A stretch of DNA of 64,000 nucleotides, from assembly GCA_947650285.1 (NCBI GenBank), contig CANTFL010000748.1, positions 1 to 64,000 of the forward strand. The letters run 5' to 3'. Positions within the stretch are counted from its first letter, which is position 1. Every line of letters starts with the position of its first letter. The DNA is from Hyaloperonospora brassicae (lineage: Eukaryota; Oomycota; Peronosporomycetes; Peronosporales; Peronosporaceae). This document shows, one piece after another, positions 54,338 through 64,000 of this stretch. The translations under genes and the position numbers were made by a program. A model generated the notes under the pieces. It was not told the DNA's origin, ran no database searches, and worked only from the letters and a program-made list of their open reading frames with translations.

Positions 54338-56630
54338 ATGAGCTTCCACGTGCTAAAGCGAGGCGTGCGCAGCAGTCGCCAGGCGGTGCGCTGCATGCGT
54401 GTCAACGTCGCCCGAATCGCGTCTGCGCGGGTCGATATGCTGGCCGCTAAGTCCGAGGCGCGCACCTTTTCTATCGTTCCGAGCGCCGCGCGACGGCGCG
54501 AGAGGTCTGTTGTGTGTATACGCACCACACGTAGTGCAGTCGCTTTATCACTGTAGTGATAGTGTGATGTGGCTCTGTGGCTGACTGACCGACTGGCTGA
54601 CTGGTGACTCTGTGGTGCTGCTGAGTGTAGTTGTCTGCGCTCGCAGACGCTGACGTTGCTCCGCGCGTTCTCCTCCGGTGCGTGCTCGTGATAAACTGCT
54701 GAATGGGACGTCAATGAGTTGACGTGTGGTTGTTTGTAACGTGGTGTGTCCTTTCGCGTTGCTGCAGCTGGTGCCGATGTTGTGCATGTGCCGTCGATGG
54801 GCGACTCCATCTCGGAAGGAACAGTAGTCGAGTGGCTGAAAGGTGCTGGAGCGCGAGTGCGATGCAGAGTGTCGTTGCTGTTGCGCCATACGCACTGACT
54901 GTTTCATGTTGTGGCTACTGCAGCTCCTGGTGACTCTGTGGACGCCGACGAGGTAGTTGTGATTATAGAGACTGACAAGGTCAGTGTTGACGTGCGCGCG
55001 CCGGTGTCTGGTGTCCTGGAGGCCCAGCTGGCTGCGATCGACGAGAACGTGCTGGTCGGTGCGCCGCTTTTCAGTGTTGTGAAGCAGGCCGCTGGTAGTA
55101 CGCAAGCGGCTGCATCGCCTCCTGCAGCGAGTTCTTCTCCCGTGGAGAAAGCAGCGACCTCTGTTGGCGAGGACCTCGAGACCATTAATGTGCCGTCTAT
55201 GGGCGACTCGATCTCGGAGGGCACGATTGCGAGTGTTCTCAAGAGTACGCTGTCGTATTGTTCGGTGTATGTGTGTGTGCCCGCGCTCATTTCGTCCTTC
55301 TTTGCTGTCGATTGATAGACGTCGGTGATTACGTGCGCGCTGACGAGGCTGTCCTCATCGTCGAAACTGACAAAGTGAGACGTTGCTGCGAATCTGATGC
55401 ATGACGTTCAGTCGACTGACCATTACGCTCCGACGTCTGCTGTGCTAGGTAAGCGTGGATGTCAACGCTCCAATGTCTGGTAAAATCACAAGTGTGTTGG
55501 CGAAAGTCGAGGATGTGGTGGAAGTGGGGGCACCTCTCTTTGTGATCGACAAGGCTGCTTCCGCACCGGTTGAGTCTGCGTCCCCCGCGTCTTCTCCAGC
55601 TGCGCCTGCTCAGAACGCCCCGGCTTCCGAACCGAAACATTCGGCGGCGTCGGCGGCGTCCTCGTCGAAGCCGTCGACTCCATCCCCGGCCACCTCGTCG
55701 AAGTCGTCAGCTTCTTCTCCAGCTGCACCGACGACGCCGACCCTGGGCCAACGCAGCCGCAACGAAACGCGTGTTCAGATGAGCGCGCTGAAGCTCCGCG
55801 CTTCGCAGCGATTGAAGGATACGCAGAACAGCGCTGCAATGTTGTCAACGTTTCAGGAATGCGATTTGGGCGAGCTGATTGCCTTGCGTGATGAGCTAGG
55901 TGAGAGCTTTGAGAAGGCTCATGGTGTCAAGATTGGCATCATGTCATCTTTTCTCAAGGCTAGCGCGCAGGCGCTTCAGCGCATTCCGGCAGCGAACTCC
56001 TGTACGTCTCGGCTCATTTATGGCGCACGCTTTGTATCGTGGCGTCATATTTCTTACTGACTGCTCTGTGGTCCACTTACCTACAGTCGTCGACATGGAC
56101 GCCAAGGAAGTCGTGTACAATGACTTCGTCGATATCAACGTGGCAGTGGCTTCGGAGCGCGGGTTTGTTGTCTAGCTCGCTCGACCAGTGTGTGGTATGG
56201 TTGGTTGTCGCTGAACTGTCTCGATGTGATTTTTGTTTTCTGTAGAGTTGTGATGCCTGTCATCCGTAACGTCGAAAGGCTGAGCGTGGTCGACATCGAG
56301 AAGACACTGGCAGCTCTGAGTGAGCAGGCCCGCGACGGCACGTTGGCACTAGAAGACTTGGCGGGTGGGACCTTTACGATCTCGAACAGCGGCGTGAACG
56401 GAGCGCTGTTGAGCACCTCGATGCTGACAGCGCCGCAGTCTGCTGTTCTGGGCGTGCATGGCGTGAAGATGCGCCCGACGGTGCACGCAGGCAAGGTGGT
56501 GCCGCGCCCTATGATGTTTCTATCTCTGACGTACGATCACCGCATCATCGACGGACGAGAAGGTGTGACTTTGCTGAAAAGTATCGCTGAGGCAATCAGT
56601 GATCCACGCCGCCTGCTTTTGGACATGTAA
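54338..56630 (+). CDS. DLST: Dihydrolipoyl succinyltransferase, E2 of 2-oxoglutarate dehydrogenase, with two lipoyl domains
   Basis: E2 transfers the succinyl group from lipoamide to CoA in the mitochondrial TCA cycle. Seven exons: 54338-54515, 54768-54842, 54924-55244, 55319-55374, 55449-56001, 56087-56162 and 56246-56630. They join to 547 residues. Residues 1-59 are a basic mitochondrial presequence. Two lipoyl domains follow, each beginning VPSMGDSISEGT; the predicted lipoyl Lys are 103 and 210, both in ETDKVSVDV. After an Ala/Ser/Pro linker the catalytic domain starts at about 305 (VQMSALKLRASQRLKDTQN). It ends with YDHRIIDG, where His518 and Asp522 are catalytic. No E3-binding domain is visible, as usual for eukaryotic E2o. 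Two lipoyl domains are unusual for this enzyme. The intron before exon 7 has an alternative donor. Confidence 0.88.
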
Positions 56631-56832
56631 CGCTGTCGCACCTCGGCAGCAAGTCGCAGGAATTGAGCCAACTAACCATTCTTGCAGAAATACAAACTCG
56701 GCTACTGTTACAGCATACACCAGAGTGCGGCAGATATACCTCACAGCAATGTGTGAAGTCTCTGAATGCAGTGGCCAACGCAAATGACGCTCACGATTTG
56801 AGTTACGATCTGTTTACCTGCAACGCAGTTTG

Positions 56833-59800
56833 TCATCTCGTCTTGATCGCGGCAACAGCAGCCCGCTCAGCCATCCGAAGCAATTCCTCGGGGTCTTCGA
56901 GTTGTAGCATGAACGCAATCTCCTCACTTTCATGGTCGTCGTTCTCCTCGTCACTGAGCTGATTAAGGTCGTCAGCGGCCGATGCATCTGCTTCGATTAT
57001 CAATGTGTCTTCGACTGCAGCATCTGCTGGAGCGTTGTCCACTGATACATCGTCTTTACCGCTTGATAACTTGTCCCCGTCTTCGCCTGCAGAAAAACTG
57101 GTAGCCTCGTCGACCTCGACCTGTTCGTCCGCTTCCCTACCGTGCTCAGCAGACATCATATTGACGTCGTCCGGCACATCTGCATCTTCGGCCACCGCTG
57201 ATTCCTCGTTAAGCTCGCTTGCTAGGTCAGATTCTCGCGCAAACTCTTCCACTTCGATATCACGGTCAGCAGTAGCTTCAGTATCTTCGTTGCCCACCTC
57301 ATCCATCTCGTCCGTAGCGTCGTCGAAGTTCTCTACTTCTGCCTCGGGCGTCAAAGCGGACCCGTCGGTAGTTGCATCAGACTCTGCTGCAGCCGTCAAA
57401 GCGGACCCGTCGGTAGTTGCATCAGACTCTGCTGCAGCCGATAATACTTCTCCGTGCTCAGCGTCTTCCGATACGTCCTGCGCCACGACACCTCCGTCTA
57501 CACTCGCAGTGTCGTCCTCAATCTCCGACTCGCCATCTTCCTGCCCCTCATCGAGAACGGTGGGATCGTCATCGCCTGCTTCATTCGTTTCAACCACACG
57601 TTCATCGTCATCGGCTGACGGAAGTTCCCCCACTACGGCAGAAGCGGCCTGCTCGTCAACGTCAGTAAAGGTCGACGAATCGTCGTCGTGTGTGACAAAC
57701 TCGCATTCCGAGCATAGCTCAGCTTGATGCTCCGTTTGTGAGGCTTCGATCATCTCCTCGTCACTATGTCCCCCATTTGCTTCGAGCGCATCACTTTCTA
57801 CGCCAACGTCCGGCTCCACATTCGTCACATCAGCATCAGCATCAGCGCCGCTGCTGGTGTGCGTAGTGGATCCCTCGTCGGCAGTACTCGTCTCAGGTGA
57901 TACGAACGCCGTTTCTTCATTCGAAATAGACGACTCGTCACCGCTGGCGAGCGAAGGCAGGAGGTCCCCATGCATCGATGAATCGGACACCTCACCGGAC
58001 GCAGTCTCAGCCTCTTCTGTCGACTCTCTCTCGGGGTACAACAAGTCTAGACCCTCCTGATGCACTTCCACCTCCACGACTCTCTCCGCTTCGGCCACAG
58101 AATCGTCAGTTGACGTCTCAACGTTGCCTCCTACTGCGACCTCGGGTGCTTCTTCAGCAGCATTAACGGCAACGTTATCCGCCGCGTCATCCAATACTGC
58201 GATCTCAGTTTCAGACGCGTCATCGATGCCACCAGTAGACTCGGTGATAGCTGCATCTGCTACTTCGGTCTCGGCAGATTCGCCATCGGCGTCACCAACA
58301 GACTCGTCCTCTTCAGCCAAGTTGTTCACAGCGCCGCCCGAAGTAGCCTCTACATCAGCCCTTGCTTCAATCTTATCGCTTGCCGCCTGCTCGCTAGCAT
58401 CAATCGACCCAGCCATCTCCAATGACAAGGTGTCGTCCACCTCCAGCATGTCGGTTGACTCTTTTGCGGCCTGCTCATCTCTCTTCGTTTCTGATGGCAA
58501 GCTCTCTCCAGTAATGGTCGTCACGTCACCCACAGCGGGAATGCCATCCTCGCTCTCCACCAGCACACCGTCCGGCGCAGCAATGTCGATCTCGTCAGCC
58601 ACATCGGACATGACTTCCTCGTCCTCCACCAACACAGCCTCTGCTACACGTGTGTCGAGCTCCTCGATTTCAGGCTTCTCGTCAAGCACGTCGCTGACCT
58701 CCTCGACAAAAACTTGATCCAACACACCAGGCGTCACCGCAAGTGATTGATCCTCAACCAGCTCTTCTTCCTCTTCCATCGATAAGGTATCCGCATCATC
58801 GTTGCCGACAAGATCGTCGATGTCTGTCTCAGCATTCTGCGGATGTGAGTCTGCGTGCTCATTGGTGTCGCCGTCTTCATCCAAGGATGAAGCGTCACCG
58901 TAACCATGACCGACGTCATGTTCCACGACCGGCAACTCCTCCGAAGTCATGCCTGACTCTGCCAACTCAAGGACGGACGTCCACACGAATGAACCGGCAT
59001 CCAATGACAAGTCCACCACGGGCTTGACATAGCCGTCAACAAACTCTTGCGAGGGCACTTGGGCCTTCACAGTCGCGACCCACGGTGCCCCGAAAGAATC
59101 AGGCGAGAACGGAACCATTCTCGCCAAATTGACAGCATCTTCGACTGAATAATTGGCAAACAACGCACTTTCGCGCGCCTTCCACTCTGAGCAAAAGCAG
59201 GCGTCCGGGTGTGACTGACCCATGTAGTCAGCAACGCGCTCGTACGTAAAAGCCTCCAGCTCCTTCTTCAGCACAGAACACTCCTCAGCACCTTCCAACT
59301 CTTGCTCCTCACCGTCTAGAGAATGACACTCCCACGCATCCAATACGATAAAGCTGACAAAAACAACGCCGGACGAGAAGTATAGCAGCAGCGAGAGCCA
59401 AAACACCAGCGAGACGGTACGAACGAAACAGCCGCGCCGCTTTCCAGCAGCCTTACTGCTCAAACGAGCAAGGTGTGCGCGCTCCAGCACGTCCAGACTT
59501 TCTTCCAGCCGTTTCACACTCAGAGCTCCGTACTTCCCCTTCAGCGACGCAACAAGCTCACGCTCCTTGCCTGCGTACTGCTTTGCCATAGCAGGGACGC
59601 TCTTCAGCTTATCAGGCTGGTGATTCTTGTACAGCTCCTTCAGCAAACTTTCCAAGGTCACGACAGGAGGTTCGGCATCACCACTACCATCCTGGCTGGA
59701 AACAGACGTCTGGCGACGCTGGCGAAGACCCAACGACGCAGCATCGCTGCTCTCTGTTCCCGTCTGAGGAAGAAACGGCCGATGACTGGATGGCTCTGCG

Positions 59801-62617
59801 CGACGTTGAGACATAGGAAAGGGATCACGTTTGAATGAGGAGCCGTCATTGCCACCTGCAAGAGCTGCACTGACTTCTCCACTTGTCTCTTGCGATTTCG
59901 GGAACGAGCTGTAAGGGCCAGATGGAGGCGGCACGTTGCCTCCAGAATGACGCTGCCGAGACGAAAAAGCACCCGCAGAAAGGCTTTCGCTCGGACTCGG
60001 AGGGGTCTCAACCTCTGGCGCAACCTGTCGACTCTGAAGGCTCGACGCGTCCATCTCGTGAGGATCAGCAATCGGAGCGGACATCGAAGGCGGACCTGCA
60101 CCGGTGTCGAACTCCACGTTTCCATCAGGTGCAGGAGGATGGAAGAACTGTGTATGTTGTGGGTGACCTCGACGTCCCTGCTCCGCCTGATTTGGGGCAT
60201 CAGGCGGCCTCGTCGCGTGTTGAGCCTCCGCACTATCGGTGCGGCTGGTAGCAGCAGACACATCGCCACCACCACCGCTTCCAGTGTCGAATCGAGCCTT
60301 CAGCACTGCCACCTTCGCCGCACCGTATCGCTTCGTGAACTCAGCGAACAGCCACTTCTCGCGGCCTGCGTACCGCTTTCCGTACACCTTCGCCATCTTC
60401 AATCGGTTGTTGTCAACTTCCGTGAAGAAGTCGAGTAGCAACATCTCCAGCGACGCGTGCTTTGGAGGCACATCTTCGCGGCTTGTCGGAGTCGTAGGAG
60501 ACGAGCAATCGAGCTTGGCCTTACATGTGATTGGCAGCTGAGACGGAGAATCTGCAGGAGCAGCGTAGGTGTCCGATCTAGCGTCCACGTCGCTTTCACT
60601 GTACGATATTGCAGCATGCAATGAACGATCTTGCAGCGAGGTTTGCGCTGCAGAATGGGACGATGAAGTGGTGCTTACTTCTGCTGATGATAGAGGCTGG
60701 TCGTTGTTGCCTATACCTGACAGTGGGACTCGAGATGCGCGTTCATGAATGTCTTGGCGGTCCGGACACGCGTTCCTTGAACGAAGGCCGCTATCCGGAG
60801 AAGGGGCATCGTCTTCATGCTGCTCCGATGGACTTACATCGGCTAGCGGTATGGCTTCGATAGAAGACAACGAATTGGATCGCGATGATAAAGTTACGGC
60901 TGCCAATCTCTCTTGCGCCTGCTCGTCATCAGCTATGGCCTGCTTTCCTTGTGGCTGCAAGTTTGGTTGATGCAATTGAGGCACTAACGAGGGTATCGAG
61001 GCACTGCCGATACCGGGGCTGAAGCTCAGTGGTTCCAATGATGCATCGCCATGCTGGTCGAGTGCTGACACCGAAGACGCATGCTTCTGCTGCCGTATCG
61101 ATTCAGGTTGACAGCGATCGCGATTTGGAGACAATAGTACAGACCGTAGCTCGTGATCTCCACCGTTAGTCAAAGTTGACTCTGCAACCGGAGCCACATC
61201 GGGGTCAAGTTCTGTTGAACTTATTGTGAACATAGGTGGGGCGTTTGTCACCGAGGCTGTACCTTCCGACGCCCATGGATCCCACAAAGACTGGTTCGAC
61301 GATCGGGGGAAATCAATTGCATGCAGATTCGGATCGTCGATCGTAGGCTGGAGCTGAGGTGTGCGCGTAGGGAGTGTTGCGGACTGGTCATGCTGTTGAT
61401 GACGCGGAAGCGCTGCCACTGTAAGCGATGGAGGCTGATCCGACAATCGTCCTGACAGCATTGTCCCTTGACCAACTGCTTGCTGTTTTGACGTCCACGG
61501 CTCTGCCTTTGTATGCAAAGCTGCCTCTTCAGCAAAGGAGGGCAGCTCGCCACCAGACAATCCGTTCTGAAAGCCACGACCGGCTCTCGCTTGTTCCGCC
61601 TCCGCTTTTTCCAACTTAGTTGCGAGGTCGCGAATGCGTTGCTCCTTCTCTTCCAGCCTTTGTAGCGCTAGCTCTCGGCCCCGCTCTATCTCCTGCATCG
61701 TCTCCTGCAGTTTGTTCAGCTTCGCCAGCGACTGATTCAGTTCTTCCTCTGTATGCTGCTTTGTTGTCACCAACTGCTTGCGCAAACTTGTCTCCGACTT
61801 TTGTAGTTCATGCAAATAGGTGAGCATACTGTTTACACTTTCGCGCGTAGGCAAGAGCTTGGATGCGATCAGCTTATTTTCACCACGAGATTGGTGCCGT
61901 TTCGTATGCAGCGACAAAGTGGCTCGAGTTGCGCGACCATCGGTGAAGGCCACTGGACACGATCGCGGTCCATTTTCTTTTTCGTCGTATGTCGATGACG
62001 ACGTCGGTGATGCGAAGACGTCCTTCAACGTATTTGCTTGAAATCCAGAGCGTGTGTGGGAATCAGTACGTGACGACAGCTCCACGTCCGCTTGCTGAGG
62101 TGCTCGTGCAATCTCTTCGCGATCAGACGCCGCGTACGTCACCCGGTTCTCCGACGTGCGAGGGCTTTGCACCGAGTGGCCAGTGAGCACTTTGTTACCT
62201 TCGGGTAACACCAAAGAAGCCGTAGTCGTCTCTGTCTCGATGCAAAGTGACGCTGTCTTTGTCCCGGCCACGACGTCGTCGTGAGTAGCATCCGTTCTTT
62301 CGGTCACATTGAGGGTGTCGGGTAGACGCCTGCGGTGTTGTTCGCTATCGACTGTGGACTGCCGAAACTGCACCAATCACAGTAGTTGACAATAATTGAA
62401 ACAGACACAGATCATCAGTTGAGTCGCATTTCGTAGGGGCAATCGCAAGCGGCGAACGAACGTCGTGGCGGCTGTCGCGTCGGTCGGGTTTCCGGCCGCG
62501 GCGGTCGACAGCGTGCGCAGCTGAAGGGCCGGGCGCAGGTGCCTTCGGTGGGCGACCGGAAGGCTGTCGTACGTCGTGCTCTGTGTCAACTGCGCCGCTC
62601 TTCTGCGCGCTTTGCAT
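56833..62617 (-). CDS. Giant acidic membrane protein, paralog 2 (inverted)
   Basis: Inverted copy of the gene at 37.6-44.0 kb. The main exon is 62367-56833. It opens after a GTGCAG acceptor, and a stop lies just upstream, so an upstream exon is needed. The best candidate is 62617-62462 (52 basic residues from an ATG, then a 94-bp intron), giving 1896 residues; this first exon is tentative. Layout matches paralog 1: coiled coil, Ser/Pro-rich part, two YAGKE/KYG domains (60445-60290 and about 59645-59480), one membrane helix, Cys segment and acidic tail. The span of about 60445-57650 is almost identical to paralog 1. The N-terminal third is far more divergent, and the last 150 residues differ and end in a non-acidic LEDPEELLRMAERAAVAAIKTR-like helix. 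Function unknown. Convergent with the E2 gene, 202 bp apart. Confidence 0.75.
57350..57439. repeat. 45-bp tandem duplication inside paralog 2
   Basis: Two perfect 45-bp copies, 57350-57394 and 57395-57439, in frame within the acidic tail. They duplicate a 15-residue unit (AAAESDATTDGSALT). Paralog 1 has one related copy at about 43.21-43.26 kb. The copies are identical, so the event is recent. Confidence 0.85.
57650..60445 (-). repeat. Inverted near-identical tract shared with 39889-42660
   Basis: This part of paralog 2 matches 39889-42660 of paralog 1 in inverted orientation. In a 60-bp sample (59221-59280 against 41044-41103) I counted two mismatches, so silent positions are conserved too. 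Protein sequence is about nine-tenths identical through the second KYG domain, membrane helix and Cys segment. Outside the tract, similarity falls sharply. Confidence 0.8.
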
Positions 62618-63790
62618 TGGGTTTGTGCGGGCGGACGGTCGGTCGCTGCAGTCTTTTCGGTCAACACGTGTACCTATTGGCGACTTCAACACTCGGCAGT
62701 GCATCATCAGCTAAGTGCGGTTCGATGGCTCTGGCCGCACTTAAACGGCGTCGTAGCACGAATGACGGACCAGAACGTTTTGCTTGCAGGCAAAGCGACG
62801 CTCTTTTCATCAAATGGACTGTTCTACTTTCGTCTGTGCATAGCAGCGTCGCGGGTAAACTTCACGAAGCAAGTGGTGATGCTCTGCTCATATTGGCTGC
62901 TATTAGCGATAATAATAGCCAGCACTTACCACCACTCAAGAAAAGACATGTTTGAAGTGGCGAACAAAGTCGTTGGTGTTTATATTGAACTTATGTAGAA
63001 GAGGCTATTAGGAAAGCACCAAATAAACGAAAACAAAAACGCAAATTGACATGAAAGGATAAAGATGGCAGCACTTGAATGAAAAACATAAAAAACACCG
63101 CAGGTGGAACCACAAAATAAACGCCACAGGATGGTAAAAGCAAAGTTATGCTCAACTAGTTACAAAACGCGCTACCATCGTATATTATACGCTTACTCAT
63201 TCACATGCTCGAAATCAATGCATGCAAAGTTAGTCGTTGACATGCGATATAAGCGTCGTAGCAAGTTAATGGAAATGGTTCATTCCCGGCGGTCGAAGGT
63301 GTCAGATCGTTTCCTGTACTCATTAACCAATCAGATTTCATCGTATAACTTGATGCAACGCAAGTGCCTTCGCCAACAAATACGCAAACTCTACGATGCG
63401 AGCATCAGTGTTCTGTATCAGTGCAAAGAGACCGATGTGCTGAGAATGTAGCACAACGATGTTTTATTATATTTTACTACATGTTCAATGTGTACCGAGA
63501 GCACCGATGCGCCTGAAATTGTGTGCTGCACAATATCCTCCAGTGCACAAAGCAATATCGCGTCTATCGTGACAGCATAAATACTCTCATTATAGATCAA
63601 AGCCAACACCACTAGCACAAATAGCAGCTTATTTTTGTGGCGACTTCATCACTACGTCATCATTGCGTCCGCCATCGAATGGCTTTCTGTTGTGTTGAGA
63701 AACAGATCCCGTAAGCAACGTAGGCTTTGGAACTAGTGTTCATCTATTATCTTATAGAAGTCGAACCTTCCTACTGCAATGAAAGTGCTG
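62618..63790. other. Gene-free region downstream of the gene-dense block
   Basis: The composition turns AT-rich again after about 62.85 kb. Two plus-strand frames (140 codons at 62576-62998, 115 codons at 63104-63451) show no domain, signal peptide or RXLR-type motif and are not called. It probably marks the return to repeat DNA. Confidence 0.45.
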
Positions 63791-63811
63791 CCGTCTCCGA
63801 CAGATTTACCG

Positions 63812-64000
63812 ATCGGAGTGGTGCACGTGGTTAACCACGGCCGTTCCGACCGGGAGGTCGAGGGTTCGAGCACGCAGGGGGACATCTCCATCCGCATAGG
63901 TTCAAATCCAAGGCCGCGCCACCGATAGGGTTTAAAATAGGCCGCAGCCGGTACTCAATGTGAAGCAAGTGTGCAAAAGGTACACCACGGAATCGAAAAG
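63812..64000 (+). mobile_element. Candidate tRNA-related SINE, cut by the window edge
   Basis: An A-box-like TGGTGCACGTGG (63819-63830) is followed 32 bp later by a B-box-like GGTTCGAGCAC (63863-63873), the spacing of a tRNA internal promoter. Further on is a perfect B box, GGTTCAAATCC (63899-63909). The acceptor and T stems do not pair as in a functional tRNA, so a tRNA-derived SINE fits better than a tRNA gene. Target-site duplications and tail were not seen; the element may continue past the window. Confidence 0.4.

Noticed and set aside
62576..63451. Two plus-strand frames of 140 and 115 codons considered as possible effectors
   Set aside because: No signal peptide, RXLR-EER, LFLAK or other effector motif; the composition matches surrounding AT-rich intergenic DNA.
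1..64000. RXLR or Crinkler effector genes, CRISPR arrays, rRNA genes
   Set aside because: I looked for secreted proteins with RXLR-EER or LFLAK motifs, regular spacer arrays and rRNA cores and saw none. Effector genes could still hide in frames broken by errors.

Overview
The window is nuclear DNA from an oomycete, most likely of the Peronosporales (Phytophthora or downy-mildew type). The grounds are compact eukaryotic genes with short GT-AG introns (about 63-183 bp, one 252 bp), GC-rich third positions, closely packed genes on both strands, and a sharp switch from a gene-poor, transposon-eroded half to a gene-dense half. This is inference from content; no species-specific marker was seen.

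Layout. 1-1.4 kb holds a serine-hydrolase (acyl-protein thioesterase-like) gene with two frameshifts. About 1.45-24.3 kb is repeat-derived and decayed: a minus-strand LINE-type retrotransposon (6.2-9.1 kb), a 39-bp minisatellite (10.6 kb), a large plus-strand LINE with zinc-knuckle ORF1, endonuclease, reverse transcriptase and RNase H (11.3-20.3 kb), a minus-strand ORF1 remnant (20.5-22.3 kb), and a faint hAT-like trace (23-23.8 kb). I saw no intact gene there.

From 24.8 kb the window is housekeeping: an unknown two-helix membrane protein, VPS28 (ESCRT-I), a nuclear SCP/FCP1-type CTD phosphatase, molybdenum cofactor sulfurase, a cyclophilin, a SNF2-family ATPase, a very large acidic membrane protein, an FHIP (FAM160/RAI16) protein, an inositol-phosphate kinase of the ITPK family, Integrator subunit 8, the 2-oxoglutarate dehydrogenase E2 subunit, and a second copy of the large acidic membrane protein in inverted orientation. 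A tRNA-related SINE candidate lies at the right edge. Two gene pairs are head to head with short shared promoters: SNF2 with the acidic protein, and INTS8 with E2.

The most unusual signal is the inverted pair of giant acidic membrane proteins (37.6-44.0 kb and 56.8-62.6 kb). A central tract of about 2.8 kb is nearly identical between them, while both ends of the proteins have diverged strongly. That is a gene-conversion signature. The family has two copies of a short YAGKE/KYG domain, one membrane span and a very long acidic tail, and I recognise no function for it. Exon boundaries were worked out by hand from splice signals, reading frame and family similarity, and no search was run.
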